64,000 nucleotides of DNA from Gottfriedia sp049568075 (GCA_049568075.1 CP144911.1), one strand, 5' to 3'; shown: positions 52,475 to 61,627, counted from the stretch's first letter. The notes: generated from the letters alone by a model not told the origin. Program-made: numbers and translations.

Positions 52475-53688
52475 ATGGAAAAACGAATGGTTTCGTATGA
52501 AAATAGGATTGACATATTAGATGCAATTCGTGGATTTGCTTTATATGGAATTTTTACTATAAATATCGCTTCATTTACAATTGGTGGTCCACCTGGATTT
52601 GTTAAAAGTAGCAATGAAATTGATAATTGGATGACCACAATTTTACTATTACTAGTTGAATCAAAATTTTTTACTCTCTTTTCTTTCTTATTTGGAGTGG
52701 GGTTTTCAATCCAACTAATAAATGCGAATAAAAAAAATAAATTATTCATCCCACAATTTACTCGTAGATTATTTGGATTATTTTTATTTGGATTAGCACA
52801 TATTTATTTTTTATGGGATGGTGATATTTTATTACTTTATGCACTTGTAGGTGGGATCTTACTTTTATTTAGGAATTCTAGTGAAAAAAAACTTATTAAT
52901 TGGGTAGGTGGGCTACTAATCATACCTATTTGTTTACTTACAGTAGTAATGATTGGAATAACAGTGTTGAGAAATATACCAGAATATGGAATTCAAATAC
53001 ATCATATTGATGTTTCCTTTCTGAATGAATTTAGAAAAGGACAAATTGCGTCCAATAACCCTTTAACAACTAGTTCTTTTTTTCAAGCAGCTAAAGAAAG
53101 AATAGTAGGTTATATTGAAATTTTCCCTTTACTATTTTCAAGAGTCCCCTCGGTATTATCTATGTTTTTATTAGGTTATTTTGTAGGGAAAAAAGGATAC
53201 ATTTATATATAGAAAACAATAAACAACTTTTTTCCAAAATTGCAAAATGGGGTTTAATCATTGGTTTATCCTTAAATTCCATTATCATTTTTATGTTTGA
53301 AATGCTTCCTCCGTTATCAAGTGTAATTGTTTTGTTTTTCAACCAATACTTAACAGGTCCAATATTATCATTAAGTTTTGCATCATGTTTTATCCTATTA
53401 TTTAAAAATAAGCGCTTTAATAAATTATTAAAAAACTTTGAGTATACAGGACGATTAGCTCTTTCAAATTATATTTTCCAATCTATAATATATTCTATTT
53501 TATTCTATGGTTACGGTTTAGGTTTATATGGGAAAATAAGTACTTGGCAAGGAATTTCAATTACGTTTGTCATTTATACGATTCAGATTTACTTAAGTAA
53601 ACTTTGGTTAAAATATTTTAGAATAGGACTGTTAGAATGGTTATGGAGAGTAATAACGAAACTAGAAATTCAACCCATAAAAAGATAA
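52475..53688 (+). pseudogene. DUF418 membrane protein broken at a TA repeat
   Basis: The first frame (52475-53212) gives a DUF418-type start: RIDILDAIRGFALYGIFTINIASF, LFSFLFGVGFSIQL and GDILLLYALVGGILLLF. It stops within GKKGYIYI. The rest of the family sequence, beginning ENNKQLFSKIAKWGLIIGL and ending LWLKYFRIGLLEWLWRVI, continues in another frame to 53688. The switch falls on TATATATA (53204-53211); removing one TA restores a single about 403-aa frame of normal length. Function of DUF418 proteins is unknown. It could be a pseudogene or a slippage-switched gene. Confidence 0.85.
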
Positions 53689-53708
53689 ATATTAATATTA
53701 AATTTAAA

Positions 53709-53755
53709 AACTCCCTTATTTGATGGATCAACATGTTAAATAAGGGAGTTTTTGT
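53709..53755. terminator. Intrinsic terminator
   Basis: Perfect 13-bp arms AACTCCCTTATTT (53709-53721) and AAATAAGGGAGTT (53738-53750), then a T-run. Confidence 0.93.
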
Positions 53756-54149
53756 CTTTTTGTAATTTGAAAAGAAGATATTTTTAAAGTTTATATCCAA
53801 GTTATCATTCCTAATTTTTCGCTTAAAAAATGTAATCTAATTTACCTAAAAAATTAAGTCATAGTACAGCTTATATTTTACTGCCCAAAATAGAAAAGAG
53901 GCTGATTAACCATATTTTTAATATATTGAACAAAATAATCAGTAACCAGATGAAATCATCCATTGTTGAAAAATATATACATTAAATATCGGTAAAGTCC
54001 TGTCCTTTTTTGACCAGAAACCGCTGCTAAAGGAAAGATGCAAAGTTTGTAATATCAAAAAAGGAAATAGAATTGAATCATCTGAAATTTATAACAATAT
54101 TAAATTTAGATTTTATACTTGATTCATGTAGGACTACGGTGTATATTAA
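53756..54149. other. Gene-free AT-rich region
   Basis: No frame with an RBS and no RNA element was recognised between the terminator and the MarR control region. Confidence 0.45.
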
Positions 54150-54191
54150 TTGACATATCAATGTTTGACCCGTCAACTATTGATAGGTCAA
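54150..54191. promoter_or_regulatory. Three evenly spaced MarR operator-like palindromes
   Basis: TTGACATATCAA (54150-54161), TTGACCCGTCAA (54165-54176) and TTGATAGGTCAA (54180-54191) start exactly 15 bp apart and share the form TTGA-N4-TCAA. The outer two are also inverted copies of each other (13 of 14 bases). They lie just upstream of the MarR gene and may include its -35 (TTGACA), fitting autorepression. Confidence 0.75.
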
Positions 54192-54241
54192 TAATTATTA
54201 ACTGTTAATAAAATTTCATCATATTTTTTTGGAGGTAGCGC

Positions 54242-54682
54242 GTGCCTAAAACAAAAGAAACAAAAGTACTATCACTATTAAAAGAATTAAAAGTTCAAAT
54301 TGAAACAACATTTGAAAAGTGTATGGGTATTAGTCAATCGCGATTAGAAATTTTGAATCAATTGTTTGAGTACGGTGAAGTTAGTCAATCCCAGCTTCAA
54401 AAAACATTAAAGATTGATAGTGCTGCTATTACTAGACATTTAAAACAACTTGAGTTAAATGGAAAAATCACTAGAAGAAAGTGTGAGACTGATAACAGAA
54501 TAACCTTAGTTAGATTAACGCAAATAGGACAAGATCAAATGTCTAGTTTATGGAAGGAAAAGGTAGAGTTTGTAAATAAGATGCTTATTGGCTTTTCCGA
54601 AGAAGAAATTGACTTAACGATTGAATATTTAAACCGTATACAAGTAAATATGAACCAAATTAATTCAGGTCGCGATGACTAA
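54242..54682 (+). CDS. MarR family transcriptional regulator
   Basis: A 146-aa winged-helix regulator. The core EVSQSQLQKTLKIDSAAITRHLKQLELNGKITRRKCETDNR contains recognition helix and wing with the MarR-typical DNR. One Cys (C23) near the N-terminus and one in the wing could allow redox or electrophile sensing as in YodB/OhrR relatives; this is speculation. GTG start with a GGAGG RBS. Followed by nitroreductase and ABM monooxygenase genes. Confidence 0.92.
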   Translation: MPKTKETKVLSLLKELKVQIETTFEKCMGISQSRLEILNQLFEYGEVSQSQLQKTLKIDSAAITRHLKQLELNGKITRRKCETDNRITLVRLTQIGQDQMSSLWKEKVEFVNKMLIGFSEEEIDLTIEYLNRIQVNMNQINSGRDD

Positions 54683-54719
54683 ATAATACTTAAAAATTAG
54701 TAAAGAGGAGAATACAACA

Positions 54720-55358
54720 ATGACTACGACAACATTAACTAATAATTTTAATGAAATTTTAAAAGGAAGACGTTCAATCCGCAAATATGATCCAAATGTT
54801 AAAATCCCAGTGGAGGAAATGCATGAAATAATAGAAACAGCTACTTTAGCTCCTTCTTCAGTAAATATGCAACCGTGGAGATTCTTAGTAATTGAAAGTG
54901 ATGAAGCAAAAGCTACATTAGCTCCATTAGCTAGATTCAATCAATCACAAGTTGAAACTTCGTCTGCGATGATTGCTCTTTTTGGGGACTTAAATAATTT
55001 TGATAATGCTGAAGAAATATATGGTCGTGCAGTTGAATTAGGTTTTATGCCAGCAGACGTTAAAGAGAAGCAACTAGAAACACTTAGTGGTTTCTTTGCA
55101 AACTCTACTACAGAGCAAATGAAAGATACTGTTTTAATTGATGGTGGGTTGGTAGCAATGCAATTTATGCTAACTGCTCGTGCGTATGGTTATGACACTT
55201 GTCCAATTGGTGGCTTCGAAAAAGACAAAATTGCAGAAGCATTCGGTATGGATAAAGACCGATATGTCCCTGTTATGTTGATATCAATAGGTAAAGCTGT
55301 TGATGCAGGATATCAATCTGTGCGTTTACCAGTTGAACGTGTAGCAGAGTGGAAATAA
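54720..55358 (+). CDS. Nitroreductase family FMN enzyme
   Basis: A 212-aa FMN-dependent nitroreductase. It opens ILKGRRSIRKYDPNVKIPVEEMHEIIETATLAPSSVNMQPWRFLV, with RRSxR and SxNxQPW binding FMN, and ends DTCPIGGFEKDKIAEAFGM and RLPVERVAEW. Enzymes of this type reduce nitro groups or quinones with NAD(P)H. Second gene of the MarR operon, like the yodC/mhqN genes controlled by YodB/MhqR in B. subtilis. Confidence 0.93.
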   Translation: MTTTTLTNNFNEILKGRRSIRKYDPNVKIPVEEMHEIIETATLAPSSVNMQPWRFLVIESDEAKATLAPLARFNQSQVETSSAMIALFGDLNNFDNAEEIYGRAVELGFMPADVKEKQLETLSGFFANSTTEQMKDTVLIDGGLVAMQFMLTARAYGYDTCPIGGFEKDKIAEAFGMDKDRYVPVMLISIGKAVDAGYQSVRLPVERVAEWK

Positions 55359-55394
55359 AAATATAAAAAAAACAGTGAAAAGAAGGTAAATATT

Positions 55395-55688
55395 ATGATT
55401 ATTATTCATGCGAAAATGACAATTGATTCAGCAAAAGAAACGAAATTTTTAGAGGAAATGACTTCGTTATTAGAATTATCAAGAGCAGAAGAAGGTAATA
55501 TTTCATACGATTTGACAAAACAAACGGATAGCGAAAATGAATACATCATGGTCGAAATTTGGCAAGATTTAAATGCTGTAAATGCACATAATACAAGCGC
55601 TCATTTTACAGCGTTTGCTGAAAAAGCTTCAGATTACCTTTCAGCGCCAATTCAAATAAATCTTTTTGAAGCAAATAAAATAAAGTAA
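55395..55688 (+). CDS. ABM-domain monooxygenase (YgiN-like)
   Basis: A 97-aa antibiotic-biosynthesis-monooxygenase-fold protein: IIIHAKMTIDSAKETKFLEEM, SRAEEGNISYDLTKQ and HFTAFAEKASDYLS are the family blocks. It probably works as a dimeric quinol or electrophile-modifying oxygenase. It is third in the MarR operon, 36 nt after the nitroreductase, supporting a quinone/electrophile detoxification unit. Terminator 115 nt downstream. Confidence 0.9.
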   Translation: MIIIHAKMTIDSAKETKFLEEMTSLLELSRAEEGNISYDLTKQTDSENEYIMVEIWQDLNAVNAHNTSAHFTAFAEKASDYLSAPIQINLFEANKIK

Positions 55689-56023
55689 TTTATCAAAAAT
55701 GGAATAGTGTTTAGAAAATATACCAGGCGAAAAAAACATATTTGTAACGTATAAAAATTAATCTATAAGAGCCTGTTAAGAATTAGTTCATATAATAAAT
55801 GAAACCTATCTTAACCCTTGTGGTAAGATAGGTTTTTTTCTTCTCAAAAAATAACTTAGTAAGAGTAGAACATTAGTGGACTTGAATTTCATCTTAAGTC
55901 ATTACCTAGTAGGATTTAGATTCATGTTGCTTTTTGAATTCTTACATACATAGAATTATTATAGCGGATACTAAGATTATGGTGTAAATTACATCATAAA
56001 CTTCGATGTGGGGGTAAACTTAT
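55689..56023. other. Intergenic region with terminator of the MarR operon
   Basis: It contains the terminator at 55803-55841 and the GGGGGT RBS region of the 57-aa gene. No other gene was seen. Confidence 0.45.
55803..55841 (+). terminator. Intrinsic terminator
   Basis: Perfect 11-bp arms AACCTATCTTA (55803-55813) and TAAGATAGGTT (55824-55834) with seven or more T. Confidence 0.95.
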
Positions 56024-56197
56024 ATGAATATTCGTGAAGGTTTAATTCCAACAGTTTTAGGTTCTGCTGTAACAGCTACTGGTTATGCATTAAAACAAAA
56101 ACGAGGAACGAATAAAATGATCGCCAATACAGTTTTTGGTTTTGGTTTAGCCCATATTGTATTAGGTGCCATTGACTTAGTTGAACATCGAAGTTAG
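56024..56197 (+). CDS. Conserved-looking small membrane protein, 57 aa
   Basis: A short frame, MNIREGLIPTVLGSAVTATG then YALKQKRGTNKM and IANTVFGFGLAHIVLGAIDLV. It has two short hydrophobic helices with small residues and a basic loop between them. RBS GGGGGTAAAC precedes ATG 56024, and a perfect 16-bp terminator begins at its stop codon. I recognise the pattern of small Bacillus proteins of this size, but not a named family. Function unknown. Confidence 0.75.
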   Translation: MNIREGLIPTVLGSAVTATGYALKQKRGTNKMIANTVFGFGLAHIVLGAIDLVEHRS

Positions 56198-56244
56198 ATT
56201 GAAAAAAGAGAGCGTTAATTTTTAAACACTCTCTTTTTTCAATC
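56197..56244. terminator. Bidirectional terminator
   Basis: Perfect 16-bp arms GATTGAAAAAAGAGAG (56197-56212) and CTCTCTTTTTTCAATC (56229-56244) between convergent genes. Confidence 0.93.
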
Positions 56245-56327
56245 TTACATTTATCAGCATTTTTACTGGTCAAATTTTTTAGGTTTATAAAGATGAAAGC
56301 ATTTTGTGACACCCTCATATCTTCTTT

Positions 56328-57602
56328 TTAGTAATTAGTAGTTTTCGCTACTTCTGTATTATTAGGTTCAGAAACACGAGTTAAAAAGAAAATACCAATA
56401 ACAAATAGAATAATTAGACTAAATACACCCATATTAGAACGGCCTGTAATTTGAGCTGTCAAACCGACTATTAATGGTCCCATGATCGATGCAAATTTAC
56501 CGAAAATATTATAGAAGCCAAAAAACTCATTTGATTTTTCTTTAGGTACAAGTTTTGCGTAATATGAACGACTTAATGCTTGGATTCCGCCTTGAGATGT
56601 GGCAACAAGCATAGCCAAAATCCAAAAGTCTAAAGTGGAATTTAAAAAGTAAGCATATATACAAACAATCATATAAATAATGATTCCAACATAAAGCATA
56701 ATTTTACCTGAAAATTTATCAGCAAGTTTTCCGTAAATAATTGCAAATGGAGCAGCAACGACCTGTGTGACAAACAAAATAATTAATAGATTTGTTGAAC
56801 TGATTCCAAGGTCAGTTCCATAAGCTGTTGACATTGTAATGATCGTTCCAACGCCATCAATATAAAAGAAATATGCCAGTAAAAATATAAATAAAGCACG
56901 ATATTGTCGGATATTTTTAAAGGTTTTTCTTAGCCGTTTAAAGCTACTTAATACAGGATTTTGTTCAGGTTCAATAAAATAATTTTGACGAACGTTTCGT
57001 AACAAAGGAATAGTAAAAATGCCCCACCAGACAGCAGTTATAAGAAAGGCAATTTGACTTGCGAGAGTTGTTGAAATTGAAATTATCTCCTTTTGAGCTA
57101 ATACGATTATTGCAATACTAATGATAAATGGAATTGTACTACCTATATATCCAAAACCAAAGCCTCGAGCGGATACCTTATTCATTCGTTCTTCTGACGT
57201 TACATCTACTAAAAAAGCGTCATAAAATACATTCGCACCAGCAAAGCCAATAGCTGTAATCGTGTAACAAATCAATAGTAAAAGCCAGTTATCATTAGGA
57301 ATAAATGCAAGTAGTGCAGTAAAAGAAACACCGAGAGTAAAAAAGAAAGAAAATAGCTTCTTTTTAAATCCTTTATAGTCGGCAATTGTTCCAAGGATTG
57401 GACCTAACATAGCTAATATGAATGTAGAAATTGCGATTGTATAACCTAAATAAGCAGTAGAATCAGAGGCACTTATTCCGGCTTTTGTAGCAGAAGCTTT
57501 ATAAAAAAGAGGGAATACGGCAGTGCTAATAATAATAGAATAAGCTGAATTGGCCCAATCGTAGAAAATCCAACTATTTTCTTGCTTCGTAAAACTCTTC
57601 AT
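56328..57602 (-). CDS. UMF1/ATG22-type MFS transporter
   Basis: A 424-aa, 12-helix MFS protein of the Vps22/ATG22-like group. Its start, NSWIFYDWANSAYSIIISTAVFPLFYK, is the group's signature (DWANSAY). It also shows GTIADYKGFKKK and TSQGGIQALSRSYYAKLVPKEKSNEFFGFYNIFGKFASIMGPL. Eukaryotic relatives export amino acids from the vacuole; bacterial substrates are unknown. RBS AGGAGG. Divergent from the flavoprotein gene. Confidence 0.92.
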   Translation of the reverse strand: MKSFTKQENSWIFYDWANSAYSIIISTAVFPLFYKASATKAGISASDSTAYLGYTIAISTFILAMLGPILGTIADYKGFKKKLFSFFFTLGVSFTALLAFIPNDNWLLLLICYTITAIGFAGANVFYDAFLVDVTSEERMNKVSARGFGFGYIGSTIPFIISIAIIVLAQKEIISISTTLASQIAFLITAVWWGIFTIPLLRNVRQNYFIEPEQNPVLSSFKRLRKTFKNIRQYRALFIFLLAYFFYIDGVGTIITMSTAYGTDLGISSTNLLIILFVTQVVAAPFAIIYGKLADKFSGKIMLYVGIIIYMIVCIYAYFLNSTLDFWILAMLVATSQGGIQALSRSYYAKLVPKEKSNEFFGFYNIFGKFASIMGPLIVGLTAQITGRSNMGVFSLIILFVIGIFFLTRVSEPNNTEVAKTTNY

Positions 57603-57839
57603 GAGTTTTTTCCTCCTAATGATTAGTAACTGCTATTTTTAGATTAGATACTACTAATATTTTATTTATCCTCTACAGTTTTCAGTATATTATCTAAAAA
57701 TTCCCTGTATAAGTAGTAGATTTTGGACACCGGGCTAAAGAAAAACACGAAAAAGGTAAAAAAGTAGTAGATGTTAATACATAAATTACCACTTCTATGT
57801 TATCTTAGTTATATACACAATTCTTGGAGGTTACGAGTA

Positions 57840-59006
57840 ATGAAATCTACTTTAAACGATACTACAAATGACAAACTACCATATTCAAGGACCAATCCAT
57901 TTCAAGCGAAGGTTCTCAAAAATATTAATTTAAATGGAACAGACTCAAACAAGGAAACAAGGCATATTGAATTATCATTGAAAGGGTCAGAACTTACTTA
58001 TGTACCAGGTGCTGCACTTGGCGTGATTCCTTCAAATGATCCAGAGTTAGTGGCTGCTCTTATAAATGAAATGAAATGGGATGAAGAAGCAAATGTAACA
58101 GTTGGTAAGCAAGGTGAAACACTATCTCTAAAAGAAGCGCTTACATCCTACTGTGAAATTACACTGTTGACGAAAAAAATCTTACAACAGGCAGCTGCAT
58201 TTACCGAAAACGAAGAGCTGAAAAACCTTGTGTTGGTTGAAAATGCAACTCAATTAAAGGAATATTGCTATGGACGAGATTTACTTGATATGTTACGTGA
58301 TTTTGGTCCATGGAGTGCATCTGCTCAAGAAATCGTTTCATTATTAAGAAAAATGACTCCAAGACTATATTCAATCGCAAGCAGTATTGCTGCAAATCAA
58401 GATGAAGTTCATCTAACAATCGGTGCTGTACGCTACACTGCACACGGACGCGAGCGTAAAGGTGTTTGTTCTGTTTTATGTTCAGAACGTATTAAAGAAG
58501 GAGATACTCTTCCAGTCTTTGTTCAAGTAAATAAACACTTCTATTTGCCAGAGTCTGGGGACAAAGATATTATTATGGTTGGACCTGGGACGGGTATTGC
58601 ACCATTCCGTTCGTTTATCCAGGAAAGAGCAGTTAATAAAGTCTCTGGCCGTTCATGGTTATTTTTTGGAGACCAGCATGAAGCGTCTGATTACCTTTAT
58701 AAAGACGAGTTAGAAAAATATCAACAAGATGGAGTATTAACAAAAATTGATACTGCATTCTCCCGTGATACAGATCAAAAAGTTTATGTGCAGCATAAAA
58801 TGCTTGAAAATAGCAAAGAATTGTATGAGTGGATTGAAAAAGGAGCTTATTTCTATGTTTGTGGAGATAAGGAATATATGGCAAAAGACGTCAACGAAGC
58901 GCTAATTACGATTCTTGAAAAAGAAGGTGCGATGGAACGCGAAGCAGCTGAAGCACATCTTAAAGATATGCAGAAGCAAGGGCGTTATCAACGTGATGTG
59001 TATTAA
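57840..59006 (+). CDS. Sulfite reductase flavoprotein-like, lacking flavodoxin domain
   Basis: A 388-aa protein. ATG 57840 has TTGGAGG upstream. It aligns with the C-terminal two thirds of CysJ: NPFQAKVLKNINLNGTDSNKETRHIELSL (connecting/FAD domain), RLYSIASS (FAD-binding RxYS), GVCSVL, GPGTGIAPFRSF and the terminal YVCGDKEYMAKDV plus RYQRDVY (NADPH site). The about 200-residue FMN/flavodoxin domain is missing, and no separate flavodoxin or cysI lies nearby. The frame begins cleanly after its own RBS, so this is a real short form: an NADPH-FAD reductase for an unknown acceptor. Confidence 0.9.
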   Translation: MKSTLNDTTNDKLPYSRTNPFQAKVLKNINLNGTDSNKETRHIELSLKGSELTYVPGAALGVIPSNDPELVAALINEMKWDEEANVTVGKQGETLSLKEALTSYCEITLLTKKILQQAAAFTENEELKNLVLVENATQLKEYCYGRDLLDMLRDFGPWSASAQEIVSLLRKMTPRLYSIASSIAANQDEVHLTIGAVRYTAHGRERKGVCSVLCSERIKEGDTLPVFVQVNKHFYLPESGDKDIIMVGPGTGIAPFRSFIQERAVNKVSGRSWLFFGDQHEASDYLYKDELEKYQQDGVLTKIDTAFSRDTDQKVYVQHKMLENSKELYEWIEKGAYFYVCGDKEYMAKDVNEALITILEKEGAMEREAAEAHLKDMQKQGRYQRDVY

Positions 59007-59040
59007 GATTAAAAGGTAATAATTAGATAGGTATTTTGTA

Positions 59041-59088
59041 AAAAGAAGTAACCCTTCGTTCCAGTTGGTACAAAGTGTTACTTCTTTT
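59041..59088. terminator. Intrinsic terminator
   Basis: Perfect 12-bp arms AAAAGAAGTAAC (59041-59052) and GTTACTTCTTTT (59077-59088). Confidence 0.93.
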
Positions 59089-59176
59089 ATTGTTTTTAAG
59101 GTTAATTTTTTGCTCTGATGCCTAATATAGAATCACTTCTTTTAATCATTGTTAATCCAATGTTTAGCCTACTGTT

Positions 59177-59539
59177 CTATTCAAATACTTGGCGTAGCTC
59201 AATCTGTCCTTCTCCAAGACCATGTGGGTCTGGCGCGCGCATCGCCCACTCGATGGCTTCCTCTCGAGATTTCACATCTATGAACCAGTATCCTGCTATC
59301 AACTCATTGACTTCAGCAAAAGGCCCCTCTGTAATGGTCGGCGGTTCTCCGGGAACAGGGTAAGTAATACGAATACCATTGGAACTTGGATGGAGTCCAC
59401 CGACTGACACCAGAACTCCAGCTTTCCTCAATTCTTCATTATATTTCTTCATCTCAGCAAACATCTGATCCATCTGCTCTTTTGGCATTGTCCCTGCTTC
59501 AGAATCCTTTGATGCTTTTACAACCATCATAAATTTCAT
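59177..59539 (-). CDS. YciI-like (DGPF/YCII) protein, unusually G+C-rich
   Basis: A 120-aa protein starting at ATG 59539 after GGAGGAG. It has the YCII-related pattern: MKFMMVVKASKDSEAGTMP, MKKYNEELRKAGVLVSVGGLHPSSNG, EGPFAEVNELIAGYWFIDVKSREEAIEWAMRAP. It is the DGPF-type domain often associated with sigma-factor or PhnB genes; enzymatic role unknown. The 60-base blocks 59221-59280, 59281-59340 and 59341-59400 contain 35, 28 and 30 G/C, well above the flanks. It was probably acquired from a higher-G+C relative. Confidence 0.9.
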   Translation of the reverse strand: MKFMMVVKASKDSEAGTMPKEQMDQMFAEMKKYNEELRKAGVLVSVGGLHPSSNGIRITYPVPGEPPTITEGPFAEVNELIAGYWFIDVKSREEAIEWAMRAPDPHGLGEGQIELRQVFE

Positions 59540-59831
59540 TAGTAACTCCTCCTCGGGGTTATGTCTTTCTAATGTTAAACCCTTATACATTGGTAACATT
59601 CATACTGCCTACAGCTATATTATTATATCTTGGTTCAAGCTTTTATTGGAGGAGGTATGATTATTTCAAATTCAGATCATCTTCAACATACTCATAAAGT
59701 TCTACATGTTAATTATTTTGCCAATAGAAGCTTTTTCCTTTATAAATTATTTGACATCTGAGTTGAAAAAGCAAATCTTGTTGTTTAACTAAAGCACTGT
59801 TAGTTCAACAAGAAAAAATGGAATGCTCTTT

Positions 59832-60289
59832 TTAAATCCCCAAATGATATAAATAAAAATTACCTTCTGATAATTTCTCTGCCATTGTTATCATTTTTTC
59901 TATATTGATAATTAATTCGTCGCGATTGATGATTAACTTTTCATATTCTCCATCTTCATCATCTTCCCCATAAACAAAATTACCTCTAAGTTTTAACACT
60001 TTAGGTCCATTTCTAAATAAGTCTTTCCATGAAGTAAATATTGCAATTATCTTTTCTGAAGACTGTTGTTCAAATAGAGTCTCTCCATGATAATTAATTC
60101 CTTTTCTATTCAGGTTCCCACTAGTTGATGGATTTTTACTTGGTATCCAATTTAAAGAGTCCATTATATATTGGATAATATCATCATGTATTCTAACGCT
60201 TTCAATTACATTATTGTATTTTCTCAATTTCCAAATTTGGTTTACGCTAACTGTATCTGGAATAAGATAAAATTCATGCTCTAACCCAT
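59832..60289 (-). pseudogene. Hypothetical protein with probable 1-nt frameshift at its start
   Basis: A good RBS (AGGAGG) and ATG (60289-60287) open a frame that stops at the second codon after GGT. One base to the side, the sequence reads LEHEFYLIPDTVSVNQIWKL and continues without stop into RKYNNVIESVRIHDDIIQYI, ending YLYHLGI at 59832. One extra G in the GGG at the start would join them into a protein of about 152 aa. The part open today could only start at TTG 60227, which has no RBS. Acidic, soluble; family not recognised. Confidence 0.6.
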
Positions 60290-60423
60290 TAATTCCTCCT
60301 AAAAATAGTTTTTTTGTTAATTTTATAATACCATTTCTTATTTGACTAAACTGCCATTTAACTTAATAAAAAAACGTCTTTTCAGACAATCTATTACTAA
60401 TTAAAATGAATGGGAGTGAAATT

Positions 60424-60885
60424 TTGAAAAAAATAATTGTTATATTTTCATTTATCTTAGGTTTTAACTTTCATACCAATACGTATGCAAAATCCTTTTA
60501 TAGCTTACCTATATCAAAGTCATCCAATCAATGGAGCATTAAAATTGATCAAGCCGACCAAGATACGGTTAATAATCCTAAACTTACAAAGGCAAAAAAG
60601 GGTGTTTTTAATGTTTATAGTTTAGATATAAGCAATATTGGGGAAAGAAACATAAATAACGTTAAGATTGAGGCTTATAGAAATGAACCACATTCCAAAA
60701 CTTATTACGAGTTATTTACTCAAGAAGGGGATATTTTAATTAAAGATGGTAGCTCTTATCACCATGCAAACTTTCCTATATCGGTAAAAGCTAAAGTATT
60801 TAAAGTGTACATTACTTGGGAAAAAACAATAAAAGGAAAGCAAATCAGACATTTTAAAGAAACTTTTGTTTTTCATCAAAAATAA
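60424..60885 (+). CDS. Secreted hypothetical protein
   Basis: A 153-aa protein with TTG start at 60424, since GGGAGTGA lies just upstream; the frame's ATG at 60406 would place this RBS inside the gene. The signal peptide KKIIVIFSFILGFNFHTNTYA has a cleavage site near TYA|KS. The mature part is beta-rich (VFNVYSLDISNIGERNINNVKIEAYR) with a last strand KETFVFHQK, similar to small immunoglobulin-like extracellular domains. Function unknown. Monocistronic with terminator. Confidence 0.75.
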   Translation: MKKIIVIFSFILGFNFHTNTYAKSFYSLPISKSSNQWSIKIDQADQDTVNNPKLTKAKKGVFNVYSLDISNIGERNINNVKIEAYRNEPHSKTYYELFTQEGDILIKDGSSYHHANFPISVKAKVFKVYITWEKTIKGKQIRHFKETFVFHQK

Positions 60886-60890
60886 CTACT

Positions 60891-60928
60891 AAAAAAGAGG
60901 TAAATCAAAAGATTATCCTCTTTTTTTT
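60891..60928 (+). terminator. Intrinsic terminator
   Basis: AAAAAAGAGG and CCTCTTTTTT plus inner AATC/GATT, ending in eight T. Confidence 0.88.
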
Positions 60929-60955
60929 GTATAACTAATGTAGGTGTTAGTTGCA

Positions 60956-61147
60956 TTAAATACTATCATTTTTAAATATAATAAAGGCTATTTCTGACCC
61001 AACCACCGTTATTAAGCCAGAGAAAAGGACATAGAAATACCTGTTACCCCATTGAATTTCAGGGGTTAAGAATGTATTTAATGTTGCTGAAAAAGCTGCC
61101 ATAAATACTAGGTGAGAAGTTCTTATTTTCCCAATTATTGAATGCAT
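60956..61147 (-). CDS. Small membrane protein, 63 aa
   Basis: Two hydrophobic helices (about 12-30 and 37-58) joined by the short loop PEIQWGNRYF. There is no clear RBS, but it starts 27 nt after the stop of the next small gene on the same strand, so it may be translated by coupling. Unknown family. Confidence 0.5.
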   Translation of the reverse strand: MHSIIGKIRTSHLVFMAAFSATLNTFLTPEIQWGNRYFYVLFSGLITVVGSEIAFIIFKNDSI

Positions 61148-61174
61148 TAGTTGTTCAGACTGTTAATACGTTGC

Positions 61175-61366
61175 TTAACCAAAAATTCTATTAATAAGAG
61201 GAATTACAACGCTGAATATCATCGGAAGTATAAAAAAACCAATGCATAAGGCAACTAATTTAACTGGAGAAGATAGTCCTTTATTTTGATCATTTACTAA
61301 TCTTTCTAGCTTTACATTTATTTCTTTTAATTCTTTTAGAATCTCTTTATTTATTTCATCCGACAT
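61175..61366 (-). CDS. Small coiled-coil membrane protein, 63 aa
   Basis: AAGGAG lies 9 nt before ATG 61366. Residues 1-28 form a charged amphipathic helix (DEINKEILKELKEINVKLERLVND) and residues about 33-60 a single membrane helix. The layout resembles BhlA/holin-like or toxin-type small proteins, but no lysin or immunity gene is adjacent. Probably co-transcribed with the 63-aa gene that follows. Confidence 0.65.
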   Translation of the reverse strand: MSDEINKEILKELKEINVKLERLVNDQNKGLSSPVKLVALCIGFFILPMIFSVVIPLINRIFG

Positions 61367-61527
61367 AGTTCAATTCTCCTTATAAATTAATTGAATGTGT
61401 TACCAAATATTTCTATTTTTATTGTAAGGAGTCCTTTTTTATTTTCAAAAATTACCTGAGAAGTAATTAGGAGTAGTTCATAGCTATCAAATAAATATTA
61501 ATGTTTAAAGTTAATACTTTTACACAA

Positions 61528-61556
61528 TAAAAAATGAGCAGCCACTGGCTACTCAT
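61528..61556 (-). terminator. Terminator on the minus strand
   Basis: ATGAGCAGCCA (61534-61544) and TGGCTACTCAT (61546-61556) with one mismatch; a T-run follows on the minus strand. It ends the gene at 61628-61876. Confidence 0.85.
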
Positions 61557-61627
61557 ATCGTTGCACTACCGCTTTCTTCAGTTTAAGTGTAATACTTCAG
61601 AGTTCTATTGAAGTATATATTCATTTA

